In this document: piece by piece, positions 25,404 to 31,843 of the stretch | Position numbering within the stretch: position 1 is the first letter of the stretch | Layout of the letters: every line of letters starts with the position of its first letter | Assembly: GCF_002909445.1 (NCBI RefSeq) | Contig: NZ_PPXC01000016.1 | Location: 1 to 64,000, forward strand | DNA length: 64,000 bases | Direction of reading: 5' to 3' | Source of the DNA: Arthrobacter glacialis | GTDB taxonomy: Bacteria; Actinomycetota; Actinomycetes; Actinomycetales; Micrococcaceae | Notes under the pieces: model-generated | What the model was told of the DNA's origin: nothing | The model's database searches: none | The model's input: the letters and a program-made list of their open reading frames with translations, nothing else | Translations under genes and position numbers: made by a program

Positions 25404-25438
25404 ATTGCCCCGGGTGACACCTCCAGGAGTACCGGGTC
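25400..25438 (-). repeat. Second internal degenerate copy of the transposon inverted repeat
   Basis: Read on the minus strand it gives GACCCGGTACTCCTG followed by a GTGTC, matching about 20 of the first 23 bases of the terminal repeat; the inner half is diverged. With 24661-24698 it brackets tnpR in inward orientation. The flanking five bases do not match, so no target duplication is visible. Confidence 0.55.
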
Positions 25439-25441
25439 CAG

Positions 25442-25641
25442 ATGCCATGGATCAGCCACTACGCCGGCGCCCTTAACGAGAAGTAATGGGGCACGGTCGC
25501 AGCCTCCACCAATTATCTTGAGCAGGAGCGCGAAAGCATGGCAAAAGAACTCCCTCGATTAGCAACTGAAAAAGACCGGCGGGAAGAGGAAGGTCAAGAA
25601 CTCGCTGTTCAAGAGAAAAATCTGCGCGAGGCCTGTCATTA
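25442..25641 (+). pseudogene. Degraded gene fragment, coiled-coil-like
   Basis: One frame reads MPWISHYAGALNEK, a stop at 25484, then WGTVAASTNYLEQERESMAK, ELPRLATEKDRREEEGQELA and a short end before TAA at 25639. The second part is rich in Glu, Lys and Arg and would be a coiled coil; an ATG at 25538 could express the last 34 residues. The in-frame stop and lack of a proper start suggest the tail of a decayed gene in the transposon cargo. No family assigned. Confidence 0.45.
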
Positions 25642-25674
25642 ACTGCAGAAAATTTCAATGAAATAGAAAAAGCA

Positions 25675-26433
25675 CTAATGATCTATTCCGGAAAACGTAT
25701 CAGGATAGTTTCCCAATATGCCCCAGTTTGAAATTGGCCAAGCTATCACAAAAGCACTTCCGACGACGTCAGAAATTGGTACAAATCCTTTGCCATTCAA
25801 TTCTTGATGAAAACGGGAATCGCTAGAATTATTCCTATTGTCACCCATGACCCAAATTTTTCCCTCAGGAACAATTAGATCAAATTTGGACGAACTGGGC
25901 CCATAGTCGTTTGTAGATCCAGGAGCTAGGTAGGGCTCATTGATTGATTTATCATTAACGGAAATCTTACCTTGACTATCACAACAAACTATGTGATCTC
26001 CAGGCAGCCCGATAACTCTTTTGATCAAATGCTCTGATGAACTGTCCGGCGCCAGCCCAAAATTTATGAAGAGCTGCTCGACCGGGGCAGGCTTGGGCAC
26101 ATTGTTTCCTAGCCAACCCTGGGAGTCCTTGAATACGACAACATCTCCTCGCTTCAAAGAAATCGGTTCAGGCACCAGAAGGTTAACGAACACACGATCA
26201 CCAACTTGGAGCGTTTCTTCCATAGAGCCTGAGGGAATATAGAACGCGCGAAACAGAAATGTCTTTATGATCAAGGAAAGCAAAACGGCAATTACTATAA
26301 TTATTGCAATTTCTTTTATTCCACTGATTATTGCTTTTCGAATTGGGTGGACAGGTTCTATGTTGACACCCTCAGTTGATCGCGCATCCTTGTTAGAATC
26401 CGAAAGGAGCCCTAGGCTACGTTTAATCTTCAC
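25675..26433 (-). CDS. lepB: Signal peptidase I (transposon cargo)
   Basis: 252 residues, anchored by one membrane segment (IAIIIVIAVLLSLIIKTFLF, about 44-61) after a cytoplasmic start. Catalytic Ser70 lies in YIPSGSMEETL and the general-base Lys138 in LIKRVIGLPGDHI; the later boxes WVMGDNRNNSSDSRF and GSAFVIAWPISNWG are complete. It removes Sec signal peptides outside the membrane. GTG 26433 follows AAGGAG. Unusually it is carried inside a Tn3 transposon and is AT-rich. It is transcribed with, and downstream of, a small secreted-protein gene and may serve the cargo's secreted products. Confidence 0.95.
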   Translation of the reverse strand: MKIKRSLGLLSDSNKDARSTEGVNIEPVHPIRKAIISGIKEIAIIIVIAVLLSLIIKTFLFRAFYIPSGSMEETLQVGDRVFVNLLVPEPISLKRGDVVVFKDSQGWLGNNVPKPAPVEQLFINFGLAPDSSSEHLIKRVIGLPGDHIVCCDSQGKISVNDKSINEPYLAPGSTNDYGPSSSKFDLIVPEGKIWVMGDNRNNSSDSRFHQELNGKGFVPISDVVGSAFVIAWPISNWGILGNYPDTFSGIDH

Positions 26434-26458
26434 CTAAGGCTCCTTATGAATGAAATTT

Positions 26459-26812
26459 CTAGTAAATTACCAGAGTTTTAACGAGCCCAGAGCCCATGTT
26501 GATTGTTTGGCCCTTGAAGAACTGGATTGCCCGGACGGGGCCGGGTACGTTGCGCGGCTCAAAAGTAAAATATCCTGAATTATTTCCAGCAACAACGGTG
26601 CCTGCCACCTTATTGACAGTGACCGTTCCCGCGTTAGCATAGCATGCAACCTGCTCGCCAGTGAACACCGTGTAGCCGTTGCCGTAGAGATTTGAGTAGT
26701 TGCACTGCGCGGCATTGGCTGCACTTGCTGGTCCAGCCTGAAGCAGCCCCATTCCGACGATTGCTGTAACCATCAAAGCGCTTGCTGCAGATTTCTTAAA
26801 TTTTGTGATCAT
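26459..26812 (-). CDS. Small secreted protein upstream of signal peptidase
   Basis: 117 residues from ATG 26812 behind GAGGGA. Signal peptide KKSAASALMVTAIVGMGLLQ ending PASA, then a beta-rich ~85-residue mature domain with two Cys (AAQCNYSNLYGNGYTVFTGE, QVACYANAGTVTVNKVAGTV) and a hydrophobic end (NMGSGLVKTLVIY). The fold may be a small beta barrel. Family not recognised. Only 25 bases separate it from the signal peptidase gene, so the two form an operon. A peptidase-specific substrate is an attractive inference. Confidence 0.65.
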   Translation of the reverse strand: MITKFKKSAASALMVTAIVGMGLLQAGPASAANAAQCNYSNLYGNGYTVFTGEQVACYANAGTVTVNKVAGTVVAGNNSGYFTFEPRNVPGPVRAIQFFKGQTINMGSGLVKTLVIY

Positions 26813-27245
26813 TAGAAGTCCCTCACTTGTAGTATTTTATATCAAATCATAATCGAATCGATAATTACTGTGCATTAGATCACAAATGTCGTTATCGGAA
26901 TTCCAGAACTGAACATCCGATATTCTCTGGGAACGGATTTGCAATTAATAATGTGAGTCTAGTTGCCGGCTTTTAGTAGTTACGCAAATCGATGGATAGT
27001 TCATCCAAAGGGATAGTCTTGTCGCTTAATATTTACGCAATATATGACCGTGGCGCGGAATTATCCCTATTGCCATTGGGTGCAGTATGATGGGCAAGCG
27101 ATCTTGCCAAGATAATCCTGAATACTTCTCTTGGTAAGGTCGCTTTATTGTTGGGCGTTGCGATCAAAAGCGCAGTACTATTTCGCCCCATATTCCACTT
27201 CATAGCGAGGTGGATCATATTTTTAGTCGCCGCCAGAGGGCCTTC
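26813..27245. other. AT-rich intergenic region near the right end of the transposon
   Basis: Strongly AT-rich from 26820 to about 27060 (for example TTTTATATCAAATCATAA), presumably with the promoter of the secreted-protein and signal-peptidase operon. Between 27060 and 27245 there is weak coding-like sequence on the minus strand, but no start, domain or ribosome site that I trust. Confidence 0.45.
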
Positions 27246-27358
27246 CTTTGGCCCGGAATCTCGATGACCTGCGCGCCATCGTCCGGCGGCTAACCGCGAA
27301 AAAGGTTCAGGTCCGGTTCGCAAAGGAAAACCTGACCTTCACCGGAGACGACACCGCA
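27246..27358 (+). pseudogene. Truncated second resolvase gene fragment
   Basis: The reading LARNLDDLRAIVRRLTAKKV, then QVRFAKENLTFTGDDTA, matches TnpR residues about 65-103, and the DNA is nearly identical to 25037-25149. Start and C-terminus are missing. It sits 28 bases from the right inverted repeat, where the original resolvase of the transposon may have stood before the cargo arrived. Confidence 0.9.
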
Positions 27359-27386
27359 CTATATCCGCGGCTCAACCCAACACACG

Positions 27387-27425
27387 AAACTTGGCGGCTC
27401 ACGACACGTTCAGGAGTACCGGGCC
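27387..27425 (-). repeat. Right terminal inverted repeat of the transposon
   Basis: Reverse complement of 20364-20402 over all 39 bases; followed directly by the second CAAAT target copy (27426-27430). Confidence 0.97.
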
Positions 27426-27496
27426 CAAATAACTCCCCAAAAAGCGTGGCAGAAAAAGCTAGCGCGCAGGGTGGCACCTTCATATACTTTTCGAGT

Positions 27497-27563
27497 AGGC
27501 CCCACCAGAGCACCCCTTAGGTGCTTCACCCCTTTAACAAGATGAAGCTGGTGGGGCCTTTCT
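27497..27563 (+). terminator. Large hairpin, possible terminator
   Basis: Arms AGGCCCCACCAG (27497-27508) and CTGGTGGGGCCT (27548-27559) pair perfectly, with an inner hairpin GCACC/GGTGC, followed by a short T-rich stretch (TTCTC). It lies just before the first of the two duplicated leader regions. Confidence 0.6.
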
Positions 27564-27585
27564 CATGCCCGGTAATGTTTTCACG

Positions 27586-27952
27586 CGTGCCTGGTACTCG
27601 CGAGCTCGCACCAGGCTAAAGGGCGTCCGCTGCGCGTCCGACTGTGGGGGGTGGCCCCGGCTCCGCAAGCTCCGCCGTGCCCACCCCTGTTTTTACGCTG
27701 CGCGTTTTTGTTGGTGTCCTTCGGATCTTACGTGACCGCTCCACACCGTCTAGCCCCTCCTTCGTCGGGGCCTACGCCCGAGAAAACATGTTCCGGCGCT
27801 CGTACCTCGCTTATTTCCTCCACATCTTTTCCCAGGCTTGCCCTGCGGGTAGACAGCGCTCCGTCGGCCACAGCTACGCAAGCTTCGCCACCAAACAAAA
27901 ACAACGGGGAGAAGAGAAAGAGGGTGGCCGGGTCACACCGCTCTCTCACCCC
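27586..27952 (+). repeat. Leader module, copy A
   Basis: About 370 bases upstream of the gene at 27976, repeated with substitutions and small indels at 29121-29502. It begins with a GCCTGGT...ACCAGGC hairpin (27589-27614). It contains AGGGCGTCCGCTGCGCGTCC, a CCCCTCCTTCGTCGGGG hairpin and CGCTCGTACCTCGCTTATT, and ends near GCTCTCTCACCC just before the ribosome site. Open frames inside it are shifted by indels between the copies, so I regard it as noncoding regulatory leader. Confidence 0.8.
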
Positions 27953-27975
27953 ACACCTAACGAAGGAGAGCAGAA

Positions 27976-28401
27976 ATGCTTGCTACAGCCCTGAGAACCA
28001 CCTGCACGGTGGACACCCACGAAATCCTTTCTGGCGTCCGTGTTCTGACGGATGCGCACGAGGACGGCGGCTACGAGTGGATGGAGAAGATCGAGGAAGA
28101 AGGCTGGTTGGTCTGCGGGGCATGGGGCGTTGACGGCTGGGACTTGGGTCAATGGCCCTACGTCATGGTGGCCGTGACCAAGACCGCCGACAAGGCCGGT
28201 CCGTTGTTCGGCATGGCGACCTACTGCGAGGGGGACGTGAAGACGACGTTCTACCGCACACAGGCCGCGCACTGGGCAGCGATCACCGCCGAGGCATTCA
28301 GCACGTGGAAGTCACGCAGCGACGGCCCGCCCAACATGCCGGAAACGGCAGATCAGCTGGCCCCTGAATACTGCCAGCCGTACAGCCTGAACCTTTGCTA
28401 G
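27976..28401 (+). CDS. Hypothetical 141-residue protein behind leader copy A
   Basis: Soluble, Trp-rich protein (WLVCGAWGVDGWDLGQWPYV, MVAVTKTADKAGPLFGMATY, YRTQAAHWAAITAEAFSTWK). The alternating strands and helices suggest a compact alpha/beta domain. No signal peptide or membrane segment; family not recognised. AAGGAG precedes ATG 27976. It is the only gene between the first leader module and the hairpin at 28425, so it forms a monocistronic cassette. Confidence 0.65.
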   Translation: MLATALRTTCTVDTHEILSGVRVLTDAHEDGGYEWMEKIEEEGWLVCGAWGVDGWDLGQWPYVMVAVTKTADKAGPLFGMATYCEGDVKTTFYRTQAAHWAAITAEAFSTWKSRSDGPPNMPETADQLAPEYCQPYSLNLC

Positions 28402-28424
28402 TCACAGCCTGATCAACGGGAGCG

Positions 28425-28463
28425 GCGCGGAACCTAGATGTCAGAAGTATCTAGGTTCCGCGC
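28425..28463 (+). terminator. Hairpin ending cassette A
   Basis: Perfect 15-base stem (28425-28439 with 28449-28463) and loop GTCAGAAGT. The core AACCTAGAT-loop-ATCTAGGT is repeated in the hairpin at 30850-30896. There is no T tract, so it may be a U-less terminator or an RNA-stabilising element. Confidence 0.6.
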
Positions 28464-28493
28464 CCACCCCTTCACCTTTCACGAAGGATTACG

Positions 28494-28976
28494 ATGACTG
28501 TTTACGTTTCTGCCACTGACACCGCCAAGCTCGTGAAGCGGACGCTGAAAGCCCAGTTCCCCGACACCAAGTTCTCCGTCCGCACTCTCAAATACGCAGG
28601 AGGGGCCACCGTAGATGTGGAGTGGGTCCACGGCCCCACCACCCCGGCAGTGGACGCCATTGTCAAAGACTTTGAAGGCACCGCGCCGGACGCCACGGGC
28701 GACTTCTCAGACCCCATCACCCACACCAAAGACGGTCAGCAGATCCACTACGGCGCCCGCCACATCCACACCCGCCGTATGATCACCCGAGCCACTTACG
28801 AATCAATCCAAAACGAAGTGATCGCCTCGCTGAACATAGGCCTGCTGCACAGCCAGAGAATCTTCCCCGTTCCATCGCTCGTGCTGAAGGAAGTACCCCA
28901 CTTCCCAGCTGCCCAGGGAGACGTGCATGAGTTCATCAGGGCACTCGCTGAAAACCGGGCAGAACTCCCGGACTGA
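28494..28976 (+). CDS. LPD29 domain protein
   Basis: 160 residues. The N-terminal ~85 (VYVSATDTAKLVKRTLKAQF, DTKFSVRTLKYAGGATVDVE, WVHGPTTPAVDAIVKDFEG) match the large polyvalent protein-associated domain 29, a domain found in phage and plasmid polyvalent proteins and as free-standing copies. The rest is helical and less conserved (MITRATYESIQNEVIASLNI). Domains of this group travel with DNA entering a new host, but the biochemical role is unknown. A good ribosome site (ACGAAGGA) precedes ATG 28494. It has its own terminator. Confidence 0.75.
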   Translation: MTVYVSATDTAKLVKRTLKAQFPDTKFSVRTLKYAGGATVDVEWVHGPTTPAVDAIVKDFEGTAPDATGDFSDPITHTKDGQQIHYGARHIHTRRMITRATYESIQNEVIASLNIGLLHSQRIFPVPSLVLKEVPHFPAAQGDVHEFIRALAENRAELPD

Positions 28977-29039
28977 ATCGCGAGGCACAGGCACGTACAT
29001 GCGGCAACACGGGAGCCTTCTAATCTATGCTGATACTCA

Positions 29040-29072
29040 AGCCCTACCGGCGGATGCCGGTAGGGCTGTCTT
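29040..29072 (+). terminator. Terminator of the LPD29 gene
   Basis: AGCCCTACCGGC (29040-29051) pairs with GCCGGTAGGGCT (29056-29067) around a GGAT loop, followed by GTCTTG. Compact, perfect 12-base stem. Confidence 0.85.
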
Positions 29073-29120
29073 GTGCCCAGATACTCTTGTCACCACTGCC
29101 GGCAGTGTCGCCTTTTCGTG

Positions 29121-29502
29121 CGTGCCTGGTACTCGCAGGCTCGCACCAGGCTAAAGGGCGTCCGCTGCGCGTCCGGCTGTGGGGGTGGTCCCGGCTCCGC
29201 AAGCTCCGCCGTGCCCACCCCTGTTTTTTGAAAACGTCTTCGACGTTTTTTTGTTGCTGTCCGATGGATTATGCGTGACCGTCTCCACCCCGTCTAGCCC
29301 CTCCTTCGTCGGGGCCTGCACCTGGGAAAACATGCTCCGGCGCTCGTACCTCGCTTATTCCCTCCGCATCTTTTCCCAGTCTTGCCCTAAAGGGTAGACA
29401 GGCCTCCGTCGGCCACTGAGCAAGCAAGCTTGCCAGCAACAAAAAAACAACGGGAAAAGAGAGACAGGCAAGTAGCTGGCCGGGTAACGCCGCTCTCTCA
29501 CC
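29121..29502 (+). repeat. Leader module, copy B
   Basis: Second copy of the leader at 27586-27952, directly oriented, located upstream of the ParB-domain gene. Conserved blocks include the GCCTGGT/ACCAGGC hairpin (29124-29149), GGGCGTCCGCTGCGCGTCC, CCCACCCCTGTTTTT, CCCCTCCTTCGTCGGGG and CGCTCGTACCTCGCTTATTC. Copy B has an added hairpin AACGTCTTCGACGTTTTTTT in place of sequence in copy A. Confidence 0.8.
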
Positions 29503-29526
29503 CAACCCTGATCAAAGGAAAACCTC

Positions 29527-30837
29527 ATGACTGCTGTACTGGAAACCTCCGTGGCCACCACGGAAATGCTCGACCCGAAAACCCTCACCGTGGACACCAA
29601 CGTCCGCAAGGAAGCGGAGCTGACAACGGAGTTCGTGGCCTCCATCAAGGAGCACGGCGTGCTCGTTCCTGTGGTTGGCCACCGTACCGAGGACGGCACG
29701 GTGCACGTGCAGATGGGCCAGCGCCGCACCCTCGCCGCTGTCGAGGCGGGGCTGTCCGCAATCCCGGTTCATGTCGTGGCCACCCGCGAGGAAGCAGACC
29801 GATTGGCTACGCAGGTAGTGGAGAACGAGATGCGCCGTGCACTCACCGATGGTGACCGGGCAGATGCCTACCACCAGATGTCACTGCTGGGAGTTTCAGC
29901 AACTGTGATAGCCAGAAGAACCGGTGCGAAGAAGAAGCTCGTTGAGACCGCGCTGCGCGTGAAAGCGAACGACACTGCAGCCGCTGCTCTGGCACAGGGC
30001 ATGACTTTGGAACAGTCCGCCGTCATTGCCGAGTTCAGTGACGTGCCCGAAGACGCCGCTGAACTTGAGAAGACAGCCTTGGAAAATCCCGGCAACTTTT
30101 TCCACCGGGCGCAGCGCATTAGAGATGACCGGGCCAAGGCTGCATTGCTCGCGGAAGCCACCACGGCGGCTGAGGCAAAAGGGTTGACGGTACTCACCGA
30201 AGACCCCAACACGTGGGGGTACAAAGGACCCGTGGCCAGCATCTACGAACTCACCAAGGAGGATGGCACCCAGCTGACCCAAGAGGACGCAGACGCGGTC
30301 TATATCTACACTGGGTACAGCAGCGGATTGAACCATCGCTACTGCGTAGCTGACTGGAAAGCCCGGGGCCTGCGCAAGGGCGGCAAGCCAGCCGCCGGGG
30401 GCATGACCGAGGAAGAAAAGCTGGTCAGAAGAACGACGATCGAGAACAACAAGGCCGCTGACTCGGCTGAGGTTGTCCGCCGGGAGTTTGTCACCGGCCT
30501 GTTGGCCCGCAAGACAGTTCCCAAGGACACGGCACGGTTTATCGCGTACACGCTGATTCACTCCTCGTACCTCGTGTCCAAAGGCACCAACCACGCCGCC
30601 CTGACAGCCAAGCTGTTGGGACTATCGGGAGATAGGGGCGAGATTCAGAAGCACCTTGCCAAGGCCACGGTGAAGCCGGACATGGTTTCACTGGCCACCA
30701 TGATTACCGCCTATGAGGCCTCTGTTGATCGCACGAGCTGGCGTCAGGACGACGCAGAGCACGACTACTACCTCAAGGCCTTGGTTAGCTGGGGTTATGC
30801 GTTGAGTGATGTTGAGAAGTTGATGCTCACCAAGTAG
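29527..30837 (+). CDS. ParB/RepB-domain protein
   Basis: 436 residues. The N-terminal ParB nuclease/CTPase-like domain has VDTNVRKEAELTTEFVASIK, HGVLVPVVGH, MGQRRTLAAVEAGLSAIPVH and the box VVENEMRRALTDGDRADAYH. The conserved GxRR is here GQRR. A helix-turn-helix follows (LLGVSATVIARRTGAKKKLV). The C-terminal ~200 residues are helical and unassigned. Free-standing ParB-like proteins of this size are common on actinobacterial plasmids; no ParA is next to it, so a role in regulation, transfer or DNA protection is as likely as partition. ATG 29527 follows AAAGGA. Confidence 0.85.
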   Translation: MTAVLETSVATTEMLDPKTLTVDTNVRKEAELTTEFVASIKEHGVLVPVVGHRTEDGTVHVQMGQRRTLAAVEAGLSAIPVHVVATREEADRLATQVVENEMRRALTDGDRADAYHQMSLLGVSATVIARRTGAKKKLVETALRVKANDTAAAALAQGMTLEQSAVIAEFSDVPEDAAELEKTALENPGNFFHRAQRIRDDRAKAALLAEATTAAEAKGLTVLTEDPNTWGYKGPVASIYELTKEDGTQLTQEDADAVYIYTGYSSGLNHRYCVADWKARGLRKGGKPAAGGMTEEEKLVRRTTIENNKAADSAEVVRREFVTGLLARKTVPKDTARFIAYTLIHSSYLVSKGTNHAALTAKLLGLSGDRGEIQKHLAKATVKPDMVSLATMITAYEASVDRTSWRQDDAEHDYYLKALVSWGYALSDVEKLMLTK

Positions 30838-30849
30838 AAATCCAAAAGG

Positions 30850-30896
30850 AAATGCACGGAACCTAGATGTCAGAAGTATCTAGGTGCCGTGCATTT
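30850..30896 (+). terminator. Hairpin ending cassette B
   Basis: Arms 30850-30868 and 30878-30896 pair over 19 positions with one mismatch (AAATGCACGG.ACCTAGAT with ATCTAGGT.CCGTGCATTT). The loop GTCAGAAGT is the same as in the hairpin at 28425-28463. It starts 13 bases after the stop codon of the ParB-domain gene. Confidence 0.7.
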
Positions 30897-31306
30897 CTCT
30901 TGACCTCATTTTACCAGTTCGCAGCCCTCGACACGAATCGGTGCCCGTCGGTTTTAGGAACGCGGCCGGTGCCGGAGCCGCCACAGTTGGGCTTCATATC
31001 TCACCAAGGTTGTGTGTGCCGTCTCCGGCACCGGCTACCGCCCAGGCTTGTTCCTGGCACTGCTGCCCGGGCGGTAGATTCTTGAATGATGGCGGCCGGC
31101 TTCGCCGGCACAATTCATTGCTTGGGTGCCTGGTTAGGTTGCTTTGCCCCTCGCCCCCAGGTGCACGGCAAAAGATTCATCCTCCGGTCTTTTCCCGCAC
31201 ACAGGATGCTCCTATAGATGTCAATTCTGAACGAGCCTGGCGTTGCGTAGCAGTTGAACAGTTCTGGATGCCCGCTCAAGTGATTGAGCCGTGATCTAGT
31301 AGGGAC
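30897..31306. other. Structured intergenic region
   Basis: No gene is convincing. The region contains a 13-base inverted repeat (GCCGGTGCCGGAG 30965-30977 with CTCCGGCACCGGC 31023-31035), a second dyad CTACCGCCC/GGGCGGTAG (31035-31043 and 31069-31077) and a small GCCGGC-TTC-GCCGGC hairpin near 31098-31112. Possibly a structured RNA or a protein-binding locus upstream of the CYTH gene. Confidence 0.45.
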
Positions 31307-31843
31307 ATGCCGACTAACATCGAAATCAAGGCCCACGTGAACAGTCTCGCGAAACTGCTGCCGGTGATCCAGTCCCTGTCAGACGGTGGACCAGATCATG
31401 TTGCGCAAGACGACACCTTTTTCGCTTGTCCAAACGGCAGGCTCAAGCTCAGAGTCTTTGATGACGGCCACGGCGTGCTGATCTACTACGCCAGAGCAGA
31501 CGAACTCGGGCCGAAGCCCTCCTACTATGTTCATTCTGAAACGTCTGAACCCGACCGCCTCCGTTCCGTCCTGGCGGATGCCTATGGCGAGGTTGGGAGA
31601 GTCCGGAAGCAACGCTCTGTATTTCAAATAGGTCAGGCCAGGGTGCACCTCGACCGAGTCGAAGGACTAGGCGAATTCCTCGAAGTCGAAATCACCGTCG
31701 GAGACGTGCTGGGGCATGAGGATGCGGTTTCAGAAGCAAACCGCATCCTTGCTGAGTTCGGAATTGAAGAAGAAGCACTGGTAAAGGGCGCATATCTAGA
31801 CCTCCTTGAAGCAAGGACCACTAAAGTCAACCCCAAGCTCTAG
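31307..31843 (+). CDS. CYTH-domain protein (class IV adenylate cyclase / thiamine triphosphatase fold)
   Basis: 178 residues. The signature EIKA of the CYTH fold opens the protein; QDDTFF, RLKLRVF, YYVHS, RKQRSVF, RVHLDRVEGLGEFLEVEI and KGAYLDLLE follow in family order. These are the acidic and basic residues that line the triphosphate tunnel. Enzymes of this fold make cAMP from ATP or hydrolyse triphosphates; the exact substrate cannot be read here. The family usually ends at about YLDLLE; the last dozen residues (ARTTKVNPKL) overlap the tail of the IS110 transposase gene and may be encoded by the inserted element. ATG 31307 is directly upstream of EIKA. Confidence 0.85.
   Translation: MPTNIEIKAHVNSLAKLLPVIQSLSDGGPDHVAQDDTFFACPNGRLKLRVFDDGHGVLIYYARADELGPKPSYYVHSETSEPDRLRSVLADAYGEVGRVRKQRSVFQIGQARVHLDRVEGLGEFLEVEITVGDVLGHEDAVSEANRILAEFGIEEEALVKGAYLDLLEARTTKVNPKL

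Larger units (their letters stand above)
20364..27425. mobile_element. Tn3-family transposon (7,062 bp) with perfect ends and target duplication
   Basis: Bounded by identical 39-base inverted repeats (20364-20402 and 27387-27425, outer sequence GGCCCGGTACTCC) and flanked by a direct CAAAT duplication (20359-20363 and 27426-27430). This is direct proof of transposition into this site. It contains a 974-residue Tn3-type transposase, a resolvase, a truncated second resolvase, a signal peptidase I, and secreted or small proteins. The ends start GGCCC rather than the GGGG of classical Tn3. Composition inside is mixed: GC-rich transposition genes and AT-rich cargo, so the cargo came from elsewhere. 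Confidence 0.95.

Noticed and set aside
24661-25438. A separate complete transposon around tnpR
   Set aside because: The flanking five bases differ on the two sides and the ends are degenerate, so transposition as a unit is not demonstrated.
27033-27323. 96-codon minus-strand frame near the right end of the transposon
   Set aside because: It runs through the resolvase remnant and has no recognisable product; some coding-like sequence could be a fossil, but I cannot support a gene.
27644-27994. Open frames inside leader copy A, with partial match inside copy B
   Set aside because: Indels between the two copies break the frames, so protein conservation is not supported; the DNA is better explained as structured leader.
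30884-31294. 136-codon frame on the plus strand
   Set aside because: Overlaps several hairpins and the terminator, with no ribosome site and poor codon pattern.
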